Positions 1 to 10,100 are shown, numbered from the stretch's first letter. The stretch: DNA of 64,000 nucleotides from Hydrogenophaga sp. A37 (GCF_002001205.1 NZ_MUNZ01000102.1:1-64000); one strand, 5' to 3'. The notes: generated by a model not told the origin, from the letters alone. Made by a program: numbers and translations.

Positions 1-35
1 GTATGGGCCGGCCCTTCCGGTCGGCGGCGTGCCGC

Positions 36-1286
36 ATGACCGTGCCTTCAAGCTCCGCTTCCCCCCTTTCCAGCGAATCCCCCGCCCCCGATGCCCATCG
101 CATGACGGGCGACGAGCGGCGCGCCAGCGGCGCGTTGGCGCTGGTGTTTGCTTTGCGCATGCTGGGCCTGTTCATCGTGTTGCCAGTGTTCGCGCTCGAA
201 GCCGCCCGCTTGCCGGGTGGTGACGACCCGGCGCGGGTGGGGTTCGCCATGGGGCTGTACGGCCTGACGCAGGCCTTCCTGCAAATTCCTTTCGGCATCG
301 CTTCCGACCGCTTCGGCCGCAAGCCCACCATCGTGGCCGGTCTGCTGCTGTTCGCGGCGGGCAGCGCCATCGCCGCCTGGGCGCCCGATCTCACCTGGCT
401 GGCCGTCGGCCGCGCGGTGCAGGGCGCGGGCGCGATCTCGGCCGCGGTCACCGCCTTCCTCGCCGACGTGACGCGCGACAGCGTGCGCACCAAGGCGATG
501 GCGATGGTGGGCGCGAGCATTGCGCTGATGTTCGCGCTCTCGCTTGTGATCGCGCCACTGCTGGCCGGCTGGGTGGGCCTCTCCGGCATCTTCCTCATGA
601 CCTGCGCGTTGGCGCTGCTGGGCATCGCCGTGGTGCTGTGGGTGGCGCCGCCCGAGCCACTGGTGCACAAACCGTCGGACATGCAGCAGGTGCGCGGCAG
701 TCTGGGCGAGGTGCTGCGCCACGCCGGGCTGCTGCGGCTGAACCTGGGCGTGTTCGTGCTGCACGCGGTGCAGCTCGCCATGTGGATGGCGCTGCCCGCG
801 ATGCTGGTGCAGGCCGGGCTGGCCAAAGCCGAGCACTGGCAGGTGTACCTGCCGGCGGTGCTGGCCTCGCTGGTGGTCATGGGCGGGGTGCTGTTCCCCC
901 TGGAGCGCAAGGGTCGGCTGCGCGTGGCCTTCCTGGTCTCCATCGGGCTGATCCTCGCGGTGCAGCTGGGCTTGTGGGCGATGGCGGAGGCGCAGCCGGG
1001 ACTGTGGACACTGGGCGGCCTGCTGTTCGTGTTCTTCATCGGCTTCAACATGATGGAAGCCAGCCAGCCCAGCCTGGTGTCCAAGCTGGCGCCAGCGCAC
1101 GCGCGCGGCGCGGCGCTCGGCGTTTACAACACGCTGCAGTCGGTGGGCTTTTTTGTGGGCGGCGCGGTGGGCGGCTGGCTGGCCCGCGCGCACGGCCCGA
1201 GCGGCCTGTTTGCCGCCTGCGCAGTGGCCTCGCTGGTCTGGCTGGTGGTGGCCTGGCCGATGCGGGCGCCCGCCGCGCAGCGCTGA
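36..1286 (+). CDS. MFS transporter, drug-efflux-like
   Basis: This is a major facilitator superfamily permease of the inner membrane, probably an exporter. About twelve hydrophobic segments are readable, and the loop after TM2 carries the MFS signature (SDRFGRKP). A helix-rich middle and a second six-helix bundle follow, ending in a short Arg-rich tail. Three in-frame ATGs exist, at 3, 36 and 102. The first lies at the window edge, so the true start is uncertain; 102 would begin just before TM1. It converges on the cupin gene with only six bases between the two stop codons. The substrate cannot be read from sequence. Confidence 0.85.
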   Translation: MTVPSSSASPLSSESPAPDAHRMTGDERRASGALALVFALRMLGLFIVLPVFALEAARLPGGDDPARVGFAMGLYGLTQAFLQIPFGIASDRFGRKPTIVAGLLLFAAGSAIAAWAPDLTWLAVGRAVQGAGAISAAVTAFLADVTRDSVRTKAMAMVGASIALMFALSLVIAPLLAGWVGLSGIFLMTCALALLGIAVVLWVAPPEPLVHKPSDMQQVRGSLGEVLRHAGLLRLNLGVFVLHAVQLAMWMALPAMLVQAGLAKAEHWQVYLPAVLASLVVMGGVLFPLERKGRLRVAFLVSIGLILAVQLGLWAMAEAQPGLWTLGGLLFVFFIGFNMMEASQPSLVSKLAPAHARGAALGVYNTLQSVGFFVGGAVGGWLARAHGPSGLFAACAVASLVWLVVAWPMRAPAAQR

Positions 1287-1292
1287 GCCTCC

Positions 1293-2087
1293 TCAGTTGG
1301 AGCCGGTGGCTCGGCTGTGGCAGGTGCAATGGCCGCGACGCCACAGGCCGGCGTTGTGCGCGAGCTGCCAGGCGCCCGTTTGCAGCCAGAGACCCCAGGT
1401 GCGCCGTCGGCTGCCGAAGAAGCCGCTGAGCAACACGCTGGCTTCGAGGTTCACCACCTCGTGCCACCAGCCACGGGGCAGGTACAGCGCGTCGCCGGGG
1501 CCCAGGTCCACCACCTGAGGCGCGGCCAGGCCCAGTGCGTGGAGCCTCGGCGCGAGGGCATCCACTCCCAGCACCGACAGCCTGGCCCAGCGGTCGAACT
1601 TGCGCGACACCAGCTGCGCCGCCTCCACGCTGCCCGGTGGCAACAGGTAGAACCGTTTGCGCCCACGCAGCGTCAGGGCCACGTTGTCCAGCAGGTCGTG
1701 GTGCAGGCCGGTGCGCGCATGGGCGGGCCCGATCCATGCTTGGTGCGAGACCACCGACCCGGGCGGGAACAGCGCGCTCGGGTCGAGGTCGTTGCGCAGG
1801 GCCGGAAAGTGCTTCAGGAGATCGAACTCTTTCAGATGGCCCACGGGTTCGTGGGTGGCGCGCGGGTCTTGATCGAGCCGGGCCAGGTGCTCGCCCCAGG
1901 TGGTGCTGACCAGGTGGGCGGCGTCGATTTCGCGGTTGCCCTGCACCACCTGGACGGGTCGATGGGGGTCGAGTGCGCCCAGGTGCGCGAAGGTCCAGCG
2001 CTGCAGGGCGGGCCAGTCTTGCGCGGCACCGCGCCACAGCTGCGGTGTGCGGCCCCATTCGCGGGGCGTTGGGAAAGGTTGTGTCAC
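1293..2087 (-). CDS. JmjC-like cupin domain protein
   Basis: A protein of 264 residues with a cupin/JmjC-type fold, the family of Fe(II)/2-oxoglutarate-dependent hydroxylases. The metal-binding HxD is seen in TGLHHDLLDNV, with the distal His in GWWHEVVNLEAS. The motif DLGPGDALYLPRGWWHEV is typical of cupin_8/JmjC proteins. The start is the GTG at 2087: this GTG overlaps the TGA of the upstream hydrolase/GNAT gene in a GTGA, implying translational coupling. A longer open frame upstream lies wholly inside that neighbour and is not credible. Its substrate (protein, tRNA or small molecule) is unknown. Confidence 0.8.
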   Translation of the reverse strand: MTQPFPTPREWGRTPQLWRGAAQDWPALQRWTFAHLGALDPHRPVQVVQGNREIDAAHLVSTTWGEHLARLDQDPRATHEPVGHLKEFDLLKHFPALRNDLDPSALFPPGSVVSHQAWIGPAHARTGLHHDLLDNVALTLRGRKRFYLLPPGSVEAAQLVSRKFDRWARLSVLGVDALAPRLHALGLAAPQVVDLGPGDALYLPRGWWHEVVNLEASVLLSGFFGSRRRTWGLWLQTGAWQLAHNAGLWRRGHCTCHSRATGSN

Positions 2088-3586
2088 GGCAACCTGGACA
2101 GCCAGCGCTGCATCGCCTGAATGTGGCCCAACGACAGGCGGCGCCACAGTGGCGCCCAGCGAGCGCCCGGCACCTGGCCGCGCAGCAACACCCCGTGGTC
2201 CAGTGAGCGGGCATGCGGAAAGTAGTTCGGCAGCACGGCTTCGATGTGCCGGAAACCTTTGCCGTGGTAGTAGCGCAGTTGGGGGTCCAGCGGCAGGCCG
2301 CGGCGCCGCTGCCGAACGTAGGTCTGGGCGTTGCCCTGGGGATGGCGCTGCAGCCAGTTCGCCAGACCGGGAATCGGTGAGCCCAGAAAGATGTAGCGCC
2401 AACCGCCCTTGAGCGCGTGGGGCCAGAAGTACCCGAAGATCGCTTTCACGGCCGCCGGGTCGATGCTGCTCAGGCTGATGCCGAACAAGGCATTGCCGGG
2501 CCCGGCGGCGGCATTCCCCGCGCTGCCCTCGATGCAGTCGCGCCATGTTCTGGCCTGCGACATGGCTTGGGCGCTGCTGGGCTTCATGAACAGCGAGGCC
2601 AGGGCTTTGCCGGTGCGTGGGCAGAACGCGCCCAGGCAGTACCCGGGATGGCGGCGCATGCGGTCGAGCAGGTCCGGTGCCTGGGCGGCTTGCTCAGGCG
2701 TCCAGCACGCGTGCTCCAGCGCCATCAGGGTCGGCACGTCGGCGGGCCGCAGCTCACGAACGGTGATCGGCGCCGCGGCCGCGGCTTTCGTCGACGAGCG
2801 CCTGGGCAGCAGGTACGAGGCCCAGCCCACCGTGGTGGACCACAGGTCCGGGAGCGCTTGCACCGCGCCGGCGAGGTGGGCGGCCCAGAACCGGGGCGCG
2901 CTCAAGCGCCCCGTGCCCACGTCGTGCCGGTAGAAGGCATGCATGTGGCGCAGCACGTCGCCCAGCATGACGGCCGAGGCCCCCAGAAACCAGCCCACCC
3001 GGGCGCCGTAGGACAGGTCCCGGGCCGCCATCAGATCGACCGTGACACCCAGGTGGGCCATCTCTTCGGCGCAATGCCAGCGCCACAGACGCGTCTGCGC
3101 GTTGGGGGTTGCCGTCAACATGCGCTCGCTGCGCAGGGCCACCGCTGAAATGGTGGCCGTGATGTGCTCGAAAGCCGCCGCCAGGCACAGGCGCTGGTCC
3201 GCCGACAGACGGGTCTGGATCGCGCGCAGATCGTGCGCGATGCGCGCTTCCATGGCCGCCACGCCGTGACCCTGTTGGTCCAACCGTGCGTTGTAGAGCC
3301 GGTGCGCGCGCTGGTGGGCCTCTTCTTCCTTGACGAACCGGGCGCACTCAAGGCGCAGTTCGGCGCCCGGGGGCAGGTGCTGGGCGGCTTCTGTCACCGC
3401 GTCCATCACAAAAGCTTCCCCCTCCGGAAGCATCACGGAGAACGCGTCGAAGAGGTAGGTGCGGGCGGGGGTCCGGTTCCAGAAGATCGTGGGTGAATCG
3501 GTGGCGGCCGGGTTCGTCGTTGGCGGTGAAAGCATGGATGTGAGAAGGCAGACAGAGCCCGCGACCGTAGCGTCGCCATGTTTCAT
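2084..3586 (-). CDS. Ferritin-like metal-dependent hydrolase / GNAT acetyltransferase fusion
   Basis: A two-domain protein of 500 residues. Residues about 35-250 resemble the PF10118 'predicted metal-dependent hydrolase' family, a ferritin-like helical bundle. Its putative di-iron ligands are visible: PEGEAF, KEEEAHQRAH, FEHITA and RWHCAEEMAH. Residues about 270-490 look like a GNAT acetyltransferase (ITVRELRPADV near the start, YYHGKGF and the SLDHGV strand near the end). An alternative ATG lies at 3535 (residue 18); neither start has a strong Shine-Dalgarno site. It is coupled to the cupin gene by a GTGA overlap and follows the CLC gene after 63 bases. The reaction is unknown; the fusion itself is unusual. 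Confidence 0.75.
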   Translation of the reverse strand: MKHGDATVAGSVCLLTSMLSPPTTNPAATDSPTIFWNRTPARTYLFDAFSVMLPEGEAFVMDAVTEAAQHLPPGAELRLECARFVKEEEAHQRAHRLYNARLDQQGHGVAAMEARIAHDLRAIQTRLSADQRLCLAAAFEHITATISAVALRSERMLTATPNAQTRLWRWHCAEEMAHLGVTVDLMAARDLSYGARVGWFLGASAVMLGDVLRHMHAFYRHDVGTGRLSAPRFWAAHLAGAVQALPDLWSTTVGWASYLLPRRSSTKAAAAAPITVRELRPADVPTLMALEHACWTPEQAAQAPDLLDRMRRHPGYCLGAFCPRTGKALASLFMKPSSAQAMSQARTWRDCIEGSAGNAAAGPGNALFGISLSSIDPAAVKAIFGYFWPHALKGGWRYIFLGSPIPGLANWLQRHPQGNAQTYVRQRRRGLPLDPQLRYYHGKGFRHIEAVLPNYFPHARSLDHGVLLRGQVPGARWAPLWRRLSLGHIQAMQRWLSRLP

Positions 3587-3593
3587 CTGCGTG

Positions 3594-3609
3594 ACGGTTC
3601 ACACACCGT
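3594..3609. promoter_or_regulatory. Inverted repeat upstream of the hydrolase/GNAT gene
   Basis: ACGGT and ACCGT half-sites separated by six bases lie between the CLC stop and the ATG at 3586. They could be a regulator site or only a weak hairpin. The arms are just five bases, so this is tentative. Confidence 0.25.
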
Positions 3610-3649
3610 TACCCGCAGACCCGCACCGATCTGGGTTGATCGGACCGGC

Positions 3650-5050
3650 CTATCGGTCTGTGGGGGGTGTCGGCGCCGGCGACCCCACCAGCGGCGCGAG
3701 GTCGGTGCTGCGTGGCGCCACGTTCGTGTCGCCTCGCAGCGACCGCATCATGAGCAGCGACATCGTGCTGTAGAGCGGCCGGCTGATCATCCGGGACACC
3801 AGGCTGGAGAGCAGCGCACAGGTGATCAGGCTCAACACCATGCTGTGGCCGTCGGTCATCTCCATCACGATGATCATGGCGGTGATGGGCGTCTGCGTGA
3901 CGGCGGCGAGAAAGCCGCACATGCCCAGCGCGATGAGGGCAGGCGCGTGCGGCGAGTCGAACAACCAGGCCACGTCCGCGCCCAGCCCCGCACCGATCGA
4001 CAGGCTCGGGCCGAACATGCCGGCGGGCACCCCGGCCCACGACGACAACCACGACGCGATGAACTTCAGGCCGGTGAACACCAGCGGGCGGTGGTGCTCG
4101 CCGCCGTCGGCCGCCAGCAGCGCGTGGGTGTTCTGGTGGCCGATGCCCACCGCGTCGCCCTGGGTGATCACCGCGATCACCGCGACCACCAACCCGCAGG
4201 CGGCCGCAAAGGTCACCGGCCGCTTGCGCCGGTAGGCGCAGAAACGGTCGGGCAGGCCGGTGAACGAGGCCAGTAGCAGGCGCGACATCAGCCCGCCGAG
4301 CAGGCCGCTGGCCACCGATACCACCAGCGCCGGCCCGATCAACACCCACCACGACAGGTTCTCGGCCCGCACACGACCGAAATACGAGAGGTTGCCGAAG
4401 GCCGAGACCGACACCAGGCCGCCCACCACGATGGCGGCCAGCATCAGGCCGCTGCTGCGGTCCTGCAGACGGCGCGACAGCTCCTCGATGGCGAACACGA
4501 TGCCGCCCAGTGGCGTGTTGAACGCCGCCGCGATGCCCACCGCGCCGCCGGCCACCAGCAGTTCACGCGTGCTGATGTCGGTCTTGGGAGAGAGCCAGCG
4601 TTTGGCGTGCAGCATCACGCCGGCGGCGATTTGCACGGACGGGCCTTGCCGGCCGATCGACAGGCCGGCCAGCAAACCGCCGGAGACCCCCACGATCTTG
4701 ACCATGGACAGCCTCAGCGACACAAACCGGGAGCGGCTGGCGATGGGGGTTTCCGGGGCCAGCGCTGTGAGCACCTGCGGCACGCCCGAGCCGACCGCGC
4801 CCGGTGACCAGCGCCGCACCGACCAGACGATGAGCGCGGTGAGCGCCGGGGTCCAGAGCAACGGTGCCCACCAGGCCGCACTGCGCAGGCCCTGGTAGAG
4901 GTCAAAGGCCGCGTCGGCCAGCAGCGTGAACACCACGATGGAGAGACCTGCGAGCACCGCGTAGGCGATCACGATGGTCCGGTCCAGCCACTGCCGCCCG
5001 TCGCCGATCTCGTTGCGCAGGTTCTGCAGGAAGTCCGGTTCGCCTTTCAT
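3650..5050 (-). CDS. CLC-family chloride channel/transporter
   Basis: An integral membrane protein of 466 residues in the CLC family. Family motifs are present: GSGVP at 87-91, the GRxGP loop at 133-137, an AAFNTPLGGIVFAIEEL helix with E189/E190, and AGMFGPSLSIGAG. The C-terminal RPLYSTM may hold the chloride-coordinating Tyr. There are no CBS domains. The loop reads SIGRQGPSVQ: the external gating glutamate (E148 in the E. coli protein) is Gln135, codon CAA. In characterised CLCs, Glu-to-Gln at this site uncouples proton exchange and leaves passive anion flow. The start at 5050 is chosen over 5131 because the longer N-terminus does not look like a CLC. Confidence 0.92.
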   Translation of the reverse strand: MKGEPDFLQNLRNEIGDGRQWLDRTIVIAYAVLAGLSIVVFTLLADAAFDLYQGLRSAAWWAPLLWTPALTALIVWSVRRWSPGAVGSGVPQVLTALAPETPIASRSRFVSLRLSMVKIVGVSGGLLAGLSIGRQGPSVQIAAGVMLHAKRWLSPKTDISTRELLVAGGAVGIAAAFNTPLGGIVFAIEELSRRLQDRSSGLMLAAIVVGGLVSVSAFGNLSYFGRVRAENLSWWVLIGPALVVSVASGLLGGLMSRLLLASFTGLPDRFCAYRRKRPVTFAAACGLVVAVIAVITQGDAVGIGHQNTHALLAADGGEHHRPLVFTGLKFIASWLSSWAGVPAGMFGPSLSIGAGLGADVAWLFDSPHAPALIALGMCGFLAAVTQTPITAMIIVMEMTDGHSMVLSLITCALLSSLVSRMISRPLYSTMSLLMMRSLRGDTNVAPRSTDLAPLVGSPAPTPPTDR

Positions 5051-5196
5051 CGGGGTGCAGTGTAGGGGCTGGCGAGCCCCAAAGACCATATCGGCCCGTG
5101 ACGGATTGGGCCTGAACGGTAGTTGCGGCACAATGGTTGACCGTTTTGCGGCCCGGGCTCCCGGCGCCGACCGCTACATCCCCTTAGGGCACACAC

Positions 5197-5694
5197 ATGG
5201 CATCCGTCAACAAAGTCATCCTCGTCGGCAACTGCGGCCGCGACCCCGAAATCCGTTACCTGCCCTCGGGCGGTGCCGTGGCCAACGTGACCGTGGCCAC
5301 CTCCAGCCGTCGCAAAGACAAGAACAGCGGCGAAACCATCGAAGAAACCCAATGGCACCGCGTCACGTTTTTTGAACGCCTGGCCGAAATCGTGGGTGAG
5401 TACGTGAAGAAAGGCAACCCGATCTACGTCGAAGGGCGGTTGCGTTACAGCACTTACACGGACAAGACCACGGGCGTGGAAAAGAACTCCGTGGAAATCG
5501 TGGCCACCGAAATGCAATTGCTGGGTGGCCGTGAAGCGCGTGGTGGCGGCGAAGAAGGTGGCGGCGGTGGCTACAGCCGCCCCGCACCGGCCTCGCGTCC
5601 GGCTCCCGCCGCACGCCCGGCCCCCGCGCCCGCCCCGGCAGCGGCCCGCCCGGCCAGCGGCTTCGACGACATGGACGACGACATTCCTTTCTAA
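5197..5694 (+). CDS. ssb: Single-stranded DNA-binding protein
   Basis: SSB coats single-stranded DNA during replication, recombination and repair. The 165-residue protein has an N-terminal OB fold (about 1-110, starting [18 protein letters not shown]). A Gly/Pro/Ala-rich linker follows, then the acidic tip DMDDDIPF, which docks partner proteins. Length and layout are those of a normal bacterial SSB. It has its own upstream region, divergent from the CLC gene, and ends in a strong hairpin-plus-T-run terminator. Confidence 0.98.
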   Translation: MASVNKVILVGNCGRDPEIRYLPSGGAVANVTVATSSRRKDKNSGETIEETQWHRVTFFERLAEIVGEYVKKGNPIYVEGRLRYSTYTDKTTGVEKNSVEIVATEMQLLGGREARGGGEEGGGGGYSRPAPASRPAPAARPAPAPAPAAARPASGFDDMDDDIPF

Positions 5695-5710
5695 GGACCC
5701 GATCCCTGAT

Positions 5711-5781
5711 GCCACGTCTTCCCTCCCGGACGTGGCCCTTCACAACCCGCTGGGCTTGCGCCCGGCGGGTTTTCTTTTTTT
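5711..5781 (+). terminator. Tandem hairpins after ssb, second one a Rho-independent terminator
   Basis: A first perfect 8-bp hairpin spans 5711-5736 (GCCACGTC / GACGTGGC). A second spans 5745-5770 (ACCCGC / GCGGGT with an inner GGGC/GCCC stem) and is followed by a T-rich run to 5781. The second is a textbook intrinsic terminator for ssb. Confidence 0.85.
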
Positions 5782-5830
5782 GAGCCAGGGCGCGACGCTG
5801 CGGGCCGCCAGGTTTCGTCACAATCGCCGC

Positions 5831-7150
5831 ATGAAACCCACGCCCAGCCTGTTGCCCGCCAACGACCCCCAGCGCGAGCTGCTGCACAACGAGGTGCATG
5901 CGCGTCCACCGGCTCGCATTCACCTGCCTGCGCTCGTGACCTACCTGGCGGTCTTCAATGAAGGCGTGACGCGCGAAGCCGAGTGCGCGGTGCTGCGCCA
6001 GCTGCCCGGCCAGGCCGCGCTCACGGTGGACGAGCTGCAGGGCAACTTTCTGCGCCTGCGCCTGCCGGGCTACACCCTCAAGTGGGAACGCCACACCGAG
6101 TTCACGCGCTACTCCATCGTCCAACCCTTGCCTGCGGACGGCGGCCTGGGCGGACGGGAGCCCGATCTGAGCGCGCACATTGCCACGCCCCCGGGCTGGT
6201 TGGCGGGAATTCCGGGCCGCACTTTTGCCGCCATCCAGCTCGCCATGGTCGAAGACGCCATCGACCCACCGGCGCCCGCGCTGGCCCAGGCCCGCACCTG
6301 GCTGGGCGAACACACCGTGGTGGCCTCGCTCATGGGCAACAACGCCCACTCCATGGCAGTGACCGATTTCTGGCTGCGCCCCGACGGCTTTGAACGCATG
6401 CTCGCGATCTGTCCGCCCGGCACCTCGGGAACCCGTGCCGGCCGCATCGCCTCGCGCCTGTTCGAACTGGAAACCTACCGCTTGATGGCGCTGCGGGCCT
6501 TGCCAGTGGTCAAAGCGCTGGCGCCCTTGCTGGCCGATTCCGAGCGGCAGCTGGCCGACATCACGGCGCAGCTGGAAAACAAGGGCGCGTCCGACCAGAC
6601 ACTGCTCGACACGCTGGTCTCGCTGGCCGGTGGCGTGGAGCGCGCCACGGCCGAAAACGGCTACCGCTTCGCGGCCACGCGCGCCTACGACACGCTGGTG
6701 AGCCAGCGCACGACCGAGTTGCGCGAGCAGCCCATTCCCGGCACCCAGACCCTGGGTGAATTCATGCAGCGCCGGCTCTCGCCCGCCATGGCCACCGTGG
6801 CCGCCACGGCGCAGCGGCTGGCCGCCCTGTCCGAGCGCATCACGCGCACCAGCGCCCTGCTGCGCACGCGCGTGGACATCGCCACCGAGGTGCAGAACCA
6901 GCAGCTGCTCGCCAAGCTCACGCGCGGGCAGGAGCTGCAGCTGCGCCTGCAAAGCACTGTGGAAGGCCTGTCCATCGCGGCGATCTCGTACTACGTGATC
7001 AGCCTGCTGCTCTACCTGGGCAAGGCCGGCAAGGCCGCGGGCCTGCCGATCAACCCCGAGATGGCGGCGGGTGCCCTGATCCCGCTGGTGCTGTGGGCGG
7101 TGTGGCGGACCACCAAGAAGATCCACGAGAAGCTGCACGCGGACCACTGA
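5831..7150 (+). CDS. DUF3422 family membrane-anchored protein
   Basis: A 439-residue protein matching the DUF3422 pattern, a family without a known function. The N-terminus carries the diagnostic HNEVHARPP stretch (about residues 19-27) and a soluble alpha/beta region. A helical section after residue 230 follows, then two C-terminal hydrophobic segments ending in Lys-rich residues, so it is probably anchored in the inner membrane with the bulk cytoplasmic. The ATG at 5831 is taken because the family begins with this region; the longer open frame upstream overlaps ssb. It stands alone, tail to tail with the accessory NTPase gene. Confidence 0.85.
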   Translation: MKPTPSLLPANDPQRELLHNEVHARPPARIHLPALVTYLAVFNEGVTREAECAVLRQLPGQAALTVDELQGNFLRLRLPGYTLKWERHTEFTRYSIVQPLPADGGLGGREPDLSAHIATPPGWLAGIPGRTFAAIQLAMVEDAIDPPAPALAQARTWLGEHTVVASLMGNNAHSMAVTDFWLRPDGFERMLAICPPGTSGTRAGRIASRLFELETYRLMALRALPVVKALAPLLADSERQLADITAQLENKGASDQTLLDTLVSLAGGVERATAENGYRFAATRAYDTLVSQRTTELREQPIPGTQTLGEFMQRRLSPAMATVAATAQRLAALSERITRTSALLRTRVDIATEVQNQQLLAKLTRGQELQLRLQSTVEGLSIAAISYYVISLLLYLGKAGKAAGLPINPEMAAGALIPLVLWAVWRTTKKIHEKLHADH

Positions 7151-7158
7151 GCGCGCAG

Positions 7159-7177
7159 CAACCGCATTCAGCGGTTG
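7159..7177. terminator. Small hairpin between convergent genes
   Basis: CAACCGC and GCGGTTG form a 7-bp stem with a 5-base loop, overlapping the stop codon of the NTPase gene. There is no T-run, so termination activity is uncertain. It sits exactly at the right edge of DUF3422 and the left edge of the accessory module. Confidence 0.35.
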
Positions 7178-10100
7178 GGAATCGAGAGGTCCAAGACGAT
7201 CACCCGAATCCGCACCGGGCCGCCCCGCTGGTCTTCCTGTTGTTGAAGCGCTCGTTGAAGTTCTGCGGCGGTCTTCACCTTGAGGTTGTGTGCTTGCTGG
7301 AGCTTTTGGAGGTCGCCCATCCAGAGCACCAGATAGATGCCTTGATTCAGACAGCGGTTGTCGCTGGCGTACTGCTGACCAAGCTGCAGATGAGCGGCGG
7401 TCCACAGCGCTTCGTGCCAGTCGCCCTTGACCTCGATGGGCAGCAGCATTTCTGGAGCGCCCACGTTGTGGACCAGCAAACCCAGGTCGGACCGTTTCTG
7501 GTCACCGTGCTGCAGCTCCGGCAGCACTGTCACGGACATGGCTGATAAACGAGGGCTGAGCCACTGCGCGATCACGTCGCGACAGGTGTTCTCCGGGCGG
7601 TGTGGGGGTTGAGGGACCTTGCCGTTTTTGTCAACGGTCCAAAAGTTGTTGATCAGGTTCGAGGGGTTGTTGCGAATCTCACGCTGCAGATCGCCCAACG
7701 CGTCCAGCGCGACCGCCATCAAATCCGAAGGGTTGGCGGGAGCCTTGTTGTGCAGCGTGAGCGCGACCTGGCGGGGTGTCGGGACGACAAAGGACTTCTC
7801 GGCTCTGGCCTGGGCCTGCCGAGAGGCTGTCTCTTCCAGTTGGGAGCGCCATTCGCTCAGGGACGGCTCCGTGAGCAGTGCGGCAAGCACTTTTTGCGCG
7901 GCTTCGCTGGTGTCGTTGCGGAATGACGCTAGCAATTGATAGAGGAAATCGCGTCCCGCGTCCTTGATTCCCGGCGAATAGGTGCCGACCGGGTGCACCG
8001 GGGAACACAGTGGGGCGAAAAGGCGGAACAGCAGGTCAAGAGTGCCAGCATCCCAAGCGGGCAAAGATTTGGACTCACTGCCGTACCGGCGCAGATGCCC
8101 TAAAAAACCGAGCAGTTCGGTCTGCACGAGCTGCTTGCTGATCAAACCTTTTTGGACCTTTGGCGTGAATTCCAGGTGATCGACCCAAAGGCCCGCCATC
8201 AGCAGGTAGGCCGTCTGCAGCGACCCGAGTGACTTGCGCTGAAGTCGAGTCTGAATCAACCGGCTCAACTCTGGGGCAGGGCATTGGCGCAATACTGCTT
8301 CCAGAAGTTCTGCGAATTCGGAGAAATTCCGTTCGGCGAATTTGACCGGCCACGCAGCGAGTGCCTGCGACAGCAGGCGAACCGCTAGAGGAGATGCAGC
8401 CAGCTCGTATCTGAGCAAGCCCATTTGCGGAATGCGAAGTTCTTTCTTTGACCGCAGCTGGCGCTTGCATAAATCCCACCATGCGTCTTCCACCCAGCTC
8501 GGGTACCGCTCCACGAGAGCGAGAAACCAGTCGTGTTGTGCGCTGTGGTTGAGTAGGTGAAGGGTGACAAGCGCCTTGAGGCGCTCTTCGCCCAGGTTGA
8601 AGAAACGGTCTGTTTGTTCAGAAAACAAATGGTGAGCCGCGAGCAGACAAGGTAAATCGATGTGCAGGATTTCCCCATTCTTGCGGGCGCGGACGGCCGC
8701 ATTGGCTTGCACCGCAGTGAGCTGTCCGAGCACTGCTTGGTAACCCTCGCGGGTGGCCGAGTCCAGTTCGGGGTATGCCTCACGCCATTGCCCGATCAGC
8801 TCGGCGTCATCCCCTCCGTCATAGCCATCATCTCGCAGATCACGCCATGCGGCGGCACTGAGATAGGTCAGAAGCTTCCCGTTGCGAATCTCCTCAAGGT
8901 GGTCCAACAAGTAGCGCCGATTCTGCTCATTGAGATCTCCGTTTGCGAGTTGTTCCTTGCGGTACGTTTGATCTTGAAGCCAGTTTTCACGTTGCCAGTT
9001 CTCTTCGCCCAGTGGGGAGCTCAGAAGCGGCTCCAGCGCCTGCTGGAGCGTCGAGCTGAGCGCGGCGGCTTCTTCGAACTCGTTGAGAGAAACTCCGCCG
9101 CCTTCTTGGGCTACCCACCAGAACGCCGTTTCAAGGCAGTCTTTCGCTTTTGCAGCGTCATTTGTGAAATCCCATGCCTTTGCTTGCTTAAGCCAAAACT
9201 GACCCAATCCAACCATTCGTCTGGCGCTCGGAATCCTGTTTTGTGCGGTCCAGCTCTTGTCGCCGTGTCTGACCCAGTGGGCAAGAACGGCCTCGACGCG
9301 CTCTGGTTGGACAGCCGTCCATTGATCCAAACGCTGCGCGAGTTGAGGTTCCAGGTGTTTGAACGGTGATGTCTTGTGATCGGTGCACAGCTTGATCCAG
9401 TTGGCGAGCCTTTCGATGGGTATCGTGGTGCCGTACCTTTCAATTGCATCGACCGCCGATTTGGCCAGTCCCTCAAGCCTATGCCCTGTGACCCTGGCGG
9501 GCGGTTCGGCAAAAAGGCCGTCAGTGGACGCCCGTTCCACAGCGTCCATGAGTTCGGGAAGCAGGTTCGGTGTTGTGAGCCTGGCAATGTCGTATGTCCA
9601 GAACATACGAAGCTCAGTGACTTGTCGTCCTGAGGTGCGTAAATTCATGAATCGGAGGACCTGACTCGGTGGGATGTGCTTCGGGTACAGGTGCTGCAAA
9701 AGGCGTCCCGTTAACCGTCCTTCCTCATCAGGCCTTGTCCCGTGTTGCAGCCGGTCCAGAAGTTCAAGGGTTTCGGCAGGGGAGGAGTGAACCACCAAGG
9801 CGTCCAGCGCTTGAACCCGGACGCCGATGTATACGGACTCATCCCGTATCAACCCGAGAAATGGCGCCACCCACCGCTCATCCACAGGCACATGGTGCAG
9901 GGCATTGAGCAGTACGTATGCAACCGTCGTTTGGCTGGACGAAGTCGGTCGCTCAGAGCGATATGTGCTGAACCAGGCAGTCACAAATCCGCTCATGTCC
10001 GGCTGCACCAGCGGCACGTACAAGACGGATTTTTGCCAGACGTTGCTCAGGTTGCTGGTCCTGGGGTGTGCGCTCAGTTGCTCGATCAGGGTTTGTTTGG

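Noticed and set aside
5363-7405. Long minus-strand frame over ssb and DUF3422
   Set aside because: Antisense shadow with skewed composition; both plus-strand genes have clear family motifs.
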